The position numbers and the translations under genes are program-made. Shown in pieces: positions 7,032 to 13,457 of a stretch of DNA of 15,569 bases (positions within the stretch are counted from its first letter, which is position 1; every line of letters begins with the position of its first letter). The notes under the pieces are model-generated. The model saw only the letters and a program-made list of their open reading frames with translations, did no database searches and had not been told where the DNA came from. Source of the stretch: JAWXBT01 sp964523015. Lineage in GTDB: Bacteria; Bdellovibrionota_C; UBA2361; J135. The DNA lies in contig CAZFXN010000061.1 of NCBI GenBank assembly GCA_964523015.1, positions 1 to 15,569 of the forward strand, in the 5' to 3' direction.

Positions 7032-7760
7032 TTATTCAACATCCTTTCCCTTATCTTCCCCGCTAATATCCCAAAATGGTTTCATCATATAGTGTGCAAG
7101 TGAGGAGAAATACTCCTGTTCAGCGATTGTCTTGCCATCCTTTTTATTTAGATGTTCTGCTAGCACATCTAAAGCCTCACGAATCTGCTCAGACTCCTTA
7201 GAAATTGCAATTTCTATAAATAGATATCTTGATGCCTCAATTACTCCAAGATTAGGTTCTCTACTCCTATAAACCTCTTCTACAATCTTCTTGGTATTCT
7301 CTTTTCCATCATTTAGAGGATCTTCTTTCTCTCCATTCTTCTTTTCGGCTTTTACCTTAATATTTTTATCTCTTGCAGCAAGGGCAGATTTAGCACCAGT
7401 AGCTAATTTGTTAAAGACTGACCAGCAGACACCGCAACTATCAGCCTCTACTTCATTTACATGATTTATAATTTCAAAAAACTTCTCTAATCTTCCATCA
7501 GGCCTTATAGAAGCCATATATGACTTAACAGAAGGAGGCCTTATCTCAGTAATCTTCTCTCTTTTAATTCTGTTAACCTTCTCAGCAACCTGTACAGTTC
7601 TTTTACTTTTAAACTCATCAAATTCATCTCCTGCGGCCTTACGATCTCCCTGAAAAACTGAAACTGAGTCTGCTAAAACTTCAGTTGAGAAAAAAAGAGC
7701 AAATAGACACAGCAGTGTGCTATTTATTAAGAGGTGTCTTGATTTACTAAATAGGCCCAT
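7032..7760 (-). CDS. Secreted helical protein with a CxxC motif, function unknown
   Basis: I do not recognise this protein. I chose ATG at 7760 (242 aa) because it places a standard signal peptide at the N-terminus: MGLFSKSRHLL, a hydrophobic core (INSTLLCLFALFF) and STEVLA before the probable cut at residue 30. An in-frame TTG at 7781 would add seven residues ahead of it, with no better ribosome site. The mature protein is charged and largely helical. It has an exposed K/E/N-rich low-complexity stretch (131-160) and one CGVC motif (109-112), which could form a disulphide or bind metal; nothing else suggests a thioredoxin fold. Its upstream region contains a perfect 15-bp tandem duplication (7789-7818). 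Each copy carries a minus-strand TTGACC/TTGATC box resembling a -35 element. It is convergent with the gene at 6500-7009. Confidence 0.7.
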   Translation of the reverse strand: MGLFSKSRHLLINSTLLCLFALFFSTEVLADSVSVFQGDRKAAGDEFDEFKSKRTVQVAEKVNRIKREKITEIRPPSVKSYMASIRPDGRLEKFFEIINHVNEVEADSCGVCWSVFNKLATGAKSALAARDKNIKVKAEKKNGEKEDPLNDGKENTKKIVEEVYRSREPNLGVIEASRYLFIEIAISKESEQIREALDVLAEHLNKKDGKTIAEQEYFSSLAHYMMKPFWDISGEDKGKDVE

Positions 7761-7788
7761 ATTTATATCTATAAACAGCAAAGTCAGA

Positions 7789-7818
7789 TCAAAGTTGTTT
7801 TGGTCAAAGTTGTTTTGG
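7789..7818. repeat. Perfect tandem duplication, 2 x 15 bp, upstream of the CBS operon
   Basis: The unit TCAAAGTTGTTTTGG occurs twice without a mismatch (7789-7803 and 7804-7818) and continues into TC of a third unit. It lies in the divergent region between the CxxC secreted-protein gene and the cystathionine beta-synthase gene. On the minus strand each copy places TTTGA(C/T)C, a -35-like hexamer, so the duplication could duplicate a promoter box or an operator. The remaining 124 bp to the CBS start is AT-rich with no clear promoter; TTGCGT (7872-7877) followed by TAAATA at 17 bp is only a weak candidate. Confidence 0.8.
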
Positions 7819-7942
7819 TCCTCTCTATATCGGCAGGATCGCAGACTTTTTTCATGTTTTATATAACACCGTTGCGTGTTTCACTAACTAGTTTTAAATA
7901 TTGATGTTAAATTAAGAAAACCTTTAAATTTGAATTGAAATT

Positions 7943-9328
7943 ATGACCCAAAAAGAGACATATTTTAAAAACATTCTTGCTGCCATTGGATCCACCCCTC
8001 TAGTTAAGCTCAACAAAGTTGTCCCTAAAAATTCTGCTACCGTCTTAGTAAAATGTGAGTACATGAACCCTACTGGCTCAGTGAAAGACAGAATGGCATT
8101 TCATATAGTCAATGAAGCTGAAAAACTTGGATTACTAAAACCTGGTGGCACAATTGTTGAAAATACATCAGGGAATACTGGACTTGGATTAGCTATGACT
8201 GCTGCAGTAAAAGGATACCGCTGTATCTTTACCATGCCGGATAAGATGAGTACTGAAAAAGTTAACATGCTTAAATCTTTTGGAGCAGAGGTTGTGATTA
8301 CCCCAACTGATGTACCCGGAGATTCCCCACAGCACTATGTTGAAACAGCAAAAAGGATTGCTAAAGAGACACCGAATTCTTTTTATGTAAATCAGTATCA
8401 TAATAAAGCAAATATTGAGGCACATGAGATTTCTACCGGAGCAGAGATCTGGCAAGAAACAGGAGGTGCCTTTGATGCTTTTGTTACCGGCGCCGGCACT
8501 GGAGGAACTCTTTCAGGTGTTGGAAGATACATAAAAAAACATACAGATAAGATAAAAATTATTGGAGTCGATCCAATCGGTAGTGTCCATTATGATTATT
8601 TCCACACCCAAAAGATGGTTGAGCCTCATGTGTATAAAGTTGAGGGAATCGGAGAAGATATCCTGTGCGATGCCATGGATTTTTCAGTAGTTGATGAATT
8701 CTATCAAGTAAATGATGCTCAGTGTTTTAGTATGGCCAGAAAACTAGTCCGTGAAGAGGGTTTATTTTGCGGAGGTTCTAGTGGGGGCAATGTTCACATT
8801 GCTATTGAAATCGCTCAAAAACTAGGACCAGGAAAAACTGTGATAACAGTTCTGCCAGATTCAGCCACCCGTTATATATCTAAATATCTCTCTGATAGCT
8901 GGATGATTGACAATGGATTTTTATCACGCTCAGTAGGATTAGGAACTGCCGGAGATATATTGAAATTCAAAAAACAAGAGGTAATCTGCACAGAGGTAGG
9001 TCAACCAGTTGCAAATGCAATTGAACTAATGAAGACTTCTGGAATATCTATATTACCAGTTGTAGATGATAAAAATATTCCTGTCGGTATAATTCATGAG
9101 ATAGATATATTAAGAGCACTCACGACAAAGAAGATAGGAGCCGGTACATTTGTTGATGATGTTATGCATAAACCTCAAGGGCTTATCTCCCTTTATGCTG
9201 AAGTTGACGATCTATATAAAATCTTTGAAAAGGATCATGCTGCCATAGTTGTAGATCAAGGGAAATTAAAGGGTATTATAAGAGAGATAGATGTCATAGA
9301 ATTTATATCTAAAAATAACGATAAGTAA
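7943..9328 (+). CDS. Cystathionine beta-synthase (PLP fold plus two CBS domains)
   Basis: It probably condenses homocysteine with serine (or O-acetylserine) to cystathionine, the first step of reverse transsulfuration, in the cytoplasm. Residues 1-325 form a fold-type II PLP domain: NPTGSVKDR (42-50) with the PLP lysine K48, TSGNTG (75-80), the phosphate loop GTGGT (185-189), VEGIGEDI (233-240) and GSSGG (278-282). The EGIG segment and the C-terminal regulatory part favour CBS over plain cysteine synthase. Residues 340-458 are a pair of CBS domains (first about 343-400, second about 401-458) that often bind adenosyl ligands and tune activity. There is no N-terminal heme domain. At 461 aa this fits bacterial CBS. 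The start ATG lacks a Shine-Dalgarno sequence. It forms an operon with the next gene, 13 bp downstream. Confidence 0.88.
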   Translation: MTQKETYFKNILAAIGSTPLVKLNKVVPKNSATVLVKCEYMNPTGSVKDRMAFHIVNEAEKLGLLKPGGTIVENTSGNTGLGLAMTAAVKGYRCIFTMPDKMSTEKVNMLKSFGAEVVITPTDVPGDSPQHYVETAKRIAKETPNSFYVNQYHNKANIEAHEISTGAEIWQETGGAFDAFVTGAGTGGTLSGVGRYIKKHTDKIKIIGVDPIGSVHYDYFHTQKMVEPHVYKVEGIGEDILCDAMDFSVVDEFYQVNDAQCFSMARKLVREEGLFCGGSSGGNVHIAIEIAQKLGPGKTVITVLPDSATRYISKYLSDSWMIDNGFLSRSVGLGTAGDILKFKKQEVICTEVGQPVANAIELMKTSGISILPVVDDKNIPVGIIHEIDILRALTTKKIGAGTFVDDVMHKPQGLISLYAEVDDLYKIFEKDHAAIVVDQGKLKGIIREIDVIEFISKNNDK

Positions 9329-9341
9329 AAAGTTACAGAAT

Positions 9342-10514
9342 ATGGCGAAAATTAATTTAGAATTATCTGACTATAAGTTTGGTACCTTAGCTATTCATGC
9401 TGGACAGACACCCGATCCAACAACTGGGGCGATAATGACCCCGGTTTATCAAACCTCCACTTACGCTCAATCTAGCCCAGGAGTATTTAAAGGTGAGTAT
9501 GACTATGCAAGATCGGCAAACCCTACCCGTACTGCACTTGAGGCGAACCTAGCAGCTCTTGAGAAGGGAAGTTATGGAATCTGTTTCTCATCTGGTTGTG
9601 CTTCATTAGATGGAACACTTCATCTTCTTTCAGCTGGAGATCACGTCGTTCTCTCTGATGATGTTTATGGAGGTACTTATAGATTATTTGATAAAGTATA
9701 TAAGCAGCTAGGAATCTCTTACACCATGGTCGACATGACAGATCCTGGTAAATTTGATGCTGCTTTTACAAACAAAACAAAACTAGTTTGGCTAGAAACT
9801 CCTACTAATCCGATGCTAAAAGTCATCGATATAAAAAAGGCTGCTGAGATTGCTCATGCACATAAAACTTTACTAGCAGTTGATAATACGTTTGCAACTC
9901 CGTATCTTCAAAATCCACTTACCTTAGGGGCTGATATTGTAAGCCACTCATCAACTAAATATATTGGTGGACACTCTGACCTTATCGGAGGAGTGTTAGT
10001 GGTGAAAGATAAGGACCTTGCCCAGCAACTACATTATTATCAAAACGCTGTAGGGGCTGTTCCCTCACCCTGGGATTGTTTTTTACTTTTAAGATCGACT
10101 AAAACACTTCACTTAAGAATGGAAGCTCACTGCAATAACGCTGAAAAGATTGCTTCCTTTTTAGAGAACCATAATCAGGTCGAGAAAGTTATCTATCCTG
10201 GCCTTAAATCTCACCCAAGCCATGAGATATCAAAGAAGCAGATGTCCCGTTTTGGCGGAATGATCTCAGTAGTTGTTAAAGGTGGCTTAGATAAAGCAAA
10301 AAAAGTTCTTGAGAGAGTAAAGCTATTTAGTTGTGCTGAGTCTCTTGGTGGTGTTGAGTCTCTAATTGAGCACCCTGCTATTATGACTCATGCAACTATA
10401 CCTAAAGAGCAAAGAGAGATCCTAGGGATTGCTGATGGGTTTATTCGACTATCAGTTGGTGTTGAGGATGTAAATGATCTTTTAGCTGATCTAGATCAAG
10501 CCCTTTTGGGTTAA
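9342..10514 (+). CDS. Cystathionine gamma-lyase-like PLP enzyme
   Basis: It belongs to the Cys/Met-metabolism family (fold-type I PLP) and likely cleaves cystathionine to cysteine, 2-oxobutyrate and ammonia, completing the route begun by the upstream CBS. At 390 aa it has the usual length. Motifs: AIHAGQTPDPTTGAIMTPVYQTSTY (17-41, shortened here to its ends AIHAG and QTSTY), YARSANPTR (55-63), DDVYGGTYRLF (106-116), DNTFATPYLQNPL (181-193) and the PLP-lysine segment SHSSTKYIGGHSD (201-213) with K206. Near the end, LGGVESLIEHPAIMTH (335-350) carries Glu343 where gamma-lyases have the specificity glutamate, which favours lyase over gamma-synthase, as does the CBS neighbour. The synthase activity is not excluded. 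No Shine-Dalgarno sequence. It is convergent with pnp, 47 bp apart. Confidence 0.85.
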   Translation: MAKINLELSDYKFGTLAIHAGQTPDPTTGAIMTPVYQTSTYAQSSPGVFKGEYDYARSANPTRTALEANLAALEKGSYGICFSSGCASLDGTLHLLSAGDHVVLSDDVYGGTYRLFDKVYKQLGISYTMVDMTDPGKFDAAFTNKTKLVWLETPTNPMLKVIDIKKAAEIAHAHKTLLAVDNTFATPYLQNPLTLGADIVSHSSTKYIGGHSDLIGGVLVVKDKDLAQQLHYYQNAVGAVPSPWDCFLLLRSTKTLHLRMEAHCNNAEKIASFLENHNQVEKVIYPGLKSHPSHEISKKQMSRFGGMISVVVKGGLDKAKKVLERVKLFSCAESLGGVESLIEHPAIMTHATIPKEQREILGIADGFIRLSVGVEDVNDLLADLDQALLG

Positions 10515-10561
10515 TCTAGACCAGCTAAGTCATTAAAGTCTTATAATTATCCTAGCTAGAC

Positions 10562-12613
10562 TTACCCTAATTCTGCCAATGCTTCACGACGGGAGAGACG
10601 GATCTTACCCATTCGATCAACTTCTAATACTTTAACAGGGACTTGATCGCCCTCTTTAAGTACATCAGTTACCTGATCGATCCTCTCATCCGCAATCTGA
10701 GAGATATGTAGCAGACCAGAAGTTCCTGGCATAATCTCAACGAATGCGCCGAAATCAGTGATCTTCTTTACCACTCCGGTATAGATCTTACCTACTTCAG
10801 CCTCTTCAGTAAGAGCCTTGATAACTTTTAGTGCTTCCTTAGCCTTTTCTTGATCACTACTAAAGATGCTAACTGTACCATCATCTTTAACTTCGATCTT
10901 TACACCGAAGGATTCAGTGATAGATCTAATAGTTTTTCCTTGTGGCCCAATCACATCACGAATTTTATCTGTCTTGATTCTAATAGTAGTAATTCTAGGA
11001 GCAAACTCACTAAGCTCATCACTATGAGTTTTAATGACTTCATTCATGTTTTTTAGAACATGCATCATCCCCTCACGAGCTTGGCTCATCGCTTCGACAA
11101 CCCACTGCTTCTTTAAGCCTTGGATCTTTATATCCATCTGAAGTGCAGTAATACCTTTTTCAGTGCCACAGACCTTAAAGTCCATATCTCCAAGGTGATC
11201 TTCATCGCCTAAGATGTCTGTTAAGATTGCGTACTTACTTCCCTCACTGATAAGTCCCATCGCCACACCGGCTACAGGAGCTTTAATTGGAACACCCGCA
11301 TTCATTAAAGCCAAACTAGATCCACAGACTGTAGCCATAGAGCTCGATCCGTTACTTTCAGTAATCTCAGAAACAATTCGGATTACGTACGGAAACTCAG
11401 CTTCAGCTGGCAGTAACGATTTAACTGCTCGCTCAGCCAACGCTCCATGTCCAACCTCACGTCTACCAGTACCTCTCATTGGACGACATTCGCCAACGGA
11501 GAATGGAGGAAAGTTATAATGAAGCATAAACTTTTTAGTACTCTCTCCTACCAAACCATCTAGACGCTGTGCTTCATCAGCAGTACCTAGCGTAACAGCA
11601 ACGATCGCCTGTGTTTCACCGCGAGTAAACAATGAAGATCCATGAACACGGGGCAGAATGCCGTTCTCAATTGTGATCGGTCTAACTGTAGTTCTGTCAC
11701 GACCATCAACCCGGACACCTTTGTCCAGAATCATGGCGCGCATTGACTTATAGTGATAGTCCTCAAAGACCTTCTTAACGATAGGCTCTTTCTCGGCTGA
11801 ACCTTCAGCCTCAGCAGGAGCAAACTTAGTAACTGCCTCTCCTTTAAGTGCTGACAAAGCTTCGCCTCGAGCATCCTTTTCTTTAACGCACATTGCTGCG
11901 TCAAGCTTAGGCTTAAGGAAGCTCTCTACCTGAGATACTAAATCGCTAGGGAGTGTTTTTGGAACAACTGGGATTTTCTTTTTTCCANNNNNNNNNNGCT
12001 CTTGAGCATAAAACAGAGCCTCTACAACTTCACTCTCTGCTACCTGATCTGCTCCACCCTCTACCATCACAATAGCATCAGTAGTACCAGCAACAACAAA
12101 GTTTAGATCTAGTTTTTCTAACTCATCTTGAGTTGGATTTATTATAAATCGTCCGTCAATTCGCCCAATGCGCACACCGGAGATCGGCCCATTCCAAGAA
12201 ATCTCTGAAATTGTCAACGCAGCTGAAGCACCGCACATTGCCAACACATCTGGATCGCAATCCTTATCTAAGGATAAAACAGTTGCGATTATCTGTACCT
12301 CTGTACAGAAACCTTCTGGAAACAAAGGTCGGCATGGACGATCAATGAAGCGAGAGATCAGAGTTTCTCTTTCGCTAAGCTTACCTTCTCTTTTAAAATA
12401 CCCTCCAGGAATCCTTCCTCCAGCATAGGTTTTTTCAACATAATCAACTGTTAGAGGAACAAAGTCCCCATTTTTATCAGCACCCTTACAAGCGGTTACC
12501 AACACCATGGTATCACCACACTGTACCAATACAGATCCACCAGCCTGCTTGGCGATACGACCTGATTCCATTCTTATTTTCTTTCCGTGAAATTCACGTT
12601 CAACGACATGCAT
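10562..12613 (-). CDS. pnp: Polynucleotide phosphorylase (PNPase), with an internal assembly gap
   Basis: PNPase degrades RNA 3' to 5' using phosphate, as a trimer and often in the RNA degradosome. Domain order is complete: first RNase PH domain (about 10-145), helical linker interrupted by the gap, second RNase PH domain (about 300-520) with SNGSSSMA (420-427) and GDEDHLGDMD (469-478), whose D470 and D476 match the catalytic pair D486/D492 of E. coli, the KH domain with VIGPQGKTIRSI (554-565) and the S1 domain GVVKKITDFGAFVEI (613-627). ATG at 12613 is preceded by AAAGG at seven bases. With four residues masked by Ns the frame is 683 codons. The family usually has about 695-711, so roughly a dozen residues are probably lost in the gap. 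It follows rpsO by 110 bp on the same strand. Confidence 0.96.
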   Translation of the reverse strand: MHVVEREFHGKKIRMESGRIAKQAGGSVLVQCGDTMVLVTACKGADKNGDFVPLTVDYVEKTYAGGRIPGGYFKREGKLSERETLISRFIDRPCRPLFPEGFCTEVQIIATVLSLDKDCDPDVLAMCGASAALTISEISWNGPISGVRIGRIDGRFIINPTQDELEKLDLNFVVAGTTDAIVMVEGGADQVAESEVVEALFYAQEXXXXGKKKIPVVPKTLPSDLVSQVESFLKPKLDAAMCVKEKDARGEALSALKGEAVTKFAPAEAEGSAEKEPIVKKVFEDYHYKSMRAMILDKGVRVDGRDRTTVRPITIENGILPRVHGSSLFTRGETQAIVAVTLGTADEAQRLDGLVGESTKKFMLHYNFPPFSVGECRPMRGTGRREVGHGALAERAVKSLLPAEAEFPYVIRIVSEITESNGSSSMATVCGSSLALMNAGVPIKAPVAGVAMGLISEGSKYAILTDILGDEDHLGDMDFKVCGTEKGITALQMDIKIQGLKKQWVVEAMSQAREGMMHVLKNMNEVIKTHSDELSEFAPRITTIRIKTDKIRDVIGPQGKTIRSITESFGVKIEVKDDGTVSIFSSDQEKAKEALKVIKALTEEAEVGKIYTGVVKKITDFGAFVEIMPGTSGLLHISQIADERIDQVTDVLKEGDQVPVKVLEVDRMGKIRLSRREALAELG
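11988..11997. other. Assembly gap (10 N) inside pnp
   Basis: Ten Ns interrupt pnp in the linker between FYAQE and GKKKIPV. The frame happens to be kept, but comparison with E. coli PNPase (about 16 residues between HE and GK, against four masked here) suggests roughly 12 residues are missing. The run is a scaffold placeholder of arbitrary length, not biology. Confidence 0.95.
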
Positions 12614-12620
12614 AATTTAG

Positions 12621-12625
12621 CCTTT
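12621..12625 (-). promoter_or_regulatory. Shine-Dalgarno sequence of pnp
   Basis: AAAGG on the minus strand ends seven bases before the pnp ATG, good spacing. It fixes the start and is one of few clear ribosome sites in the window. Confidence 0.5.
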
Positions 12626-12703
12626 CGATATAATAATCGGGAAATATATAGACTTTAACCGGCGGGAGTAAAATCAAACACTAAAATCCAATCAACGCTG
12701 GAA

Positions 12704-12726
12704 TAAACTTATTTACTATAAGTTTA
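12704..12726 (-). promoter_or_regulatory. Perfect 9-bp hairpin over the rpsO stop codon
   Basis: TAAACTTAT (12704-12712) and ATAAGTTTA (12718-12726) form a perfect inverted repeat with a five-base loop. One arm contains the rpsO stop codon (12724-12726). On the transcribed minus strand it is followed by TTCCAGCG and not a U-run, so it is not a standard intrinsic terminator. In E. coli the rpsO-pnp junction holds a terminator and a processed stem; this AT-rich stem could serve as a 3'-end stabiliser or processing site. The rest of the 110-bp junction shows no clear promoter. Confidence 0.5.
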
Positions 12727-12996
12727 CTTACGTAATCCTAGACTACCGATCGTATTTTTATACCGATCGACATTAGTATTTCGAAGATACTGAAGGAGTT
12801 TTTTTCTGCGGTTGATAAGTTTCATCATTCCCATACGAGAATGATTATCCTTAACATGTGCCCCAAAATGTTTACTTAACCCTTCTATCCTGTTGGTAAG
12901 AAGAGCGATCTGAACTTCTGTTGAACCAGCGTCCTTATCATGTAAACGGTACTTCTTTATGACTTCTAACTTTGTATTTTGGGTTCCTGACTCCAT
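12724..12996 (-). CDS. rpsO: Small ribosomal subunit protein S15 (uS15)
   Basis: S15 is a primary binder of the central domain of 16S rRNA in the 30S subunit. The 90-residue product has the full family signature: KYRLHDKDAGSTEVQIALLT (15-34), the RNA-contacting segment HFGAHVKDNHSRMGMMKLINRR (43-64, H and D/S residues typical) and KLLQYLRNTNVDRY (67-80). ATG at 12996 has AGGA four bases upstream, a short spacing. In many bacteria S15 represses its own translation by binding its leader; the leader here is long and repeat-rich (see the 12997-13457 region), but no known S15-binding fold was recognised by eye. It is followed by pnp on the same strand, the conserved rpsO-pnp order. Confidence 0.97.
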   Translation of the reverse strand: MESGTQNTKLEVIKKYRLHDKDAGSTEVQIALLTNRIEGLSKHFGAHVKDNHSRMGMMKLINRRKKLLQYLRNTNVDRYKNTIGSLGLRK

Positions 12997-13011
12997 ACGG
13001 TCCTATAACTT

Positions 13012-13023
13012 CCCTTAAGTTTA
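13012..13023. repeat. Direct repeat CCCTTAAGTTTA, copy near rpsO
   Basis: This 12-mer lies 16 bp upstream of the rpsO start and is repeated exactly at 13431-13442, 15 bp upstream of the GT2 start, in the same orientation. As the genes diverge, the element faces them in opposite senses. It includes the palindrome CTTAAG. It could be an operator shared by both promoters or a chance AT-rich match. Confidence 0.5.
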
Positions 13024-13129
13024 CAATTAAAACTCTGAATGGGTCACACATGGAATCTCAAAAACATCCTAAGGACACAGTTCCCAGATTGACTGAGGAT
13101 ATCTGACGGAAGGAACGAAGGAATCTTTC

Positions 13130-13185
13130 TTATCTGCACTATTTTATCTGCGCTATTTTATCTGCACTGTTTTATCTGCACTGTG
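13130..13185. repeat. Tandem array, 4 x 14 bp (TTATCTGCACTATT type)
   Basis: Four head-to-tail 14-bp units at 13130, 13144, 13158 and 13172 share TTATCTGC(A/G)CT. They read TTATCTGCACTATT, TTATCTGCGCTATT, TTATCTGCACTGTT and TTATCTGCACTGTG. There are no spacers, so this is not a CRISPR. The last unit joins the next array through CTGCAC-T-GTGCAG, a short palindrome. The array lies upstream of rpsO, whose transcript would read the complement. Confidence 0.9.
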
Positions 13186-13215
13186 CAGCAAAAAAATTCG
13201 CAGTAAAAAAATTCC
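13186..13215. repeat. Tandem duplication, 2 x 15 bp (CAGCAAAAAAATTCG type)
   Basis: CAGCAAAAAAATTCG (13186-13200) is followed at once by CAGTAAAAAAATTCC (13201-13215), two mismatches in 15. It directly abuts the 14-bp array. The poly-A tracts read as poly-U on the rpsO strand, but they precede the nearest stem there, so they do not make a terminator for an upstream transcript. Confidence 0.85.
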
Positions 13216-13222
13216 TTCGTTT

Positions 13223-13246
13223 CTCCACCTCAGACTCCACCTCAGA
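13223..13246. repeat. Perfect tandem duplication, 2 x 12 bp (CTCCACCTCAGA)
   Basis: CTCCACCTCAGA occurs at 13223-13234 and again at 13235-13246 with no mismatch. It is the last of the adjacent short arrays in this intergenic region. Its C-rich strand reads GGAGG-free TCTGAGGTGGAG on the rpsO side, with no start codon close enough for a ribosome site. Confidence 0.85.
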
Positions 13247-13430
13247 ACAACACATTCTGGCACATCCTGAACGAGAGTTTCCCTAAGCGTAATCCACTAA
13301 GAGCCGGGTAAAAATAACAGGATCAGGGGGTTAAGTCAAATAGGAAGGTTATTTAGGCTAATAATACCGATGGTTAGCGCATGAATAAGTAAAGCATTTC
13401 GACTTAAAGACATAACTTAGGTTTGTAGTA

Positions 13431-13452
13431 CCCTTAAGTTTAAGTTAACTTA
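13431..13452. repeat. Direct-repeat copy plus 12-bp palindrome before the GT2 start
   Basis: CCCTTAAGTTTA (13431-13442) repeats the rpsO-proximal copy at 13012. It runs into TAAGTTAACTTA (13441-13452), a perfect 12-bp palindrome that ends five bases before the GTG start of the GT2 gene. A repressor bound here would block transcription or initiation. No Shine-Dalgarno sequence is present; ACCTCC (13452-13457) directly before the start is the complement of one. Confidence 0.5.
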
Positions 13453-13457
13453 CCTCC

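Larger units (their letters stand above)
13111..13224. repeat. Long-range inverted repeat enclosing the tandem arrays
   Basis: AACGAAGGAAT (13114-13124) and ATTCCTTCGTT (13211-13221) are perfect reverse complements of 11 bp. Allowing one G-U pair on the plus-strand RNA, pairing extends to 13111/13224. Between the arms lie the 4 x 14-bp and most of the 2 x 15-bp arrays. The RNA could fold into one large hairpin about 115-230 nt upstream of the rpsO start, or the arms could be ends of a small non-coding repeat element. Confidence 0.6.
12997..13457. other. 461-bp divergent intergenic region, no gene, repeat-rich
   Basis: This gap separates rpsO (minus) from the GT2 gene (plus) and should hold promoters in both directions, though I found no strong pair of hexamers. 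It contains several short tandem arrays between 13109 and 13246, an enclosing inverted repeat (13111-13224), two same-orientation copies of CCCTTAAGTTTA near its two ends (13012-13023 and 13431-13442), and a 12-bp palindrome just before the GT2 start. I looked for a tRNA or a small open frame and saw none. The stretch 13247-13430 shows no recognisable feature. Confidence 0.7.

Noticed and set aside
10501..10560. CCC-TTTT-GGG and the following AT-rich sequence considered as a bidirectional terminator for the lyase gene and pnp
   Set aside because: The stem is only three base pairs, lies within the coding end, and no T-run follows on either strand.
11214..11519. Plus-strand open frames within pnp and within the CBS gene (8189-8455)
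   Set aside because: They are antisense to strongly conserved enzyme domains and carry no recognisable motif.
11985..12001. Natural insertion or frameshift in pnp
   Set aside because: The interruption is a run of exactly ten Ns, an assembly placeholder, and the reading frame is intact on both sides.
13130..13185. 14-bp repeat array considered as a CRISPR
   Set aside because: Units are contiguous with no spacers and are far shorter than CRISPR repeats; no cas gene is present.
13247..13430. Possible tRNA or small RNA in the rest of the rpsO-GT2 gap
   Set aside because: No cloverleaf arms, T-loop consensus or plausible small coding frame could be found by eye.
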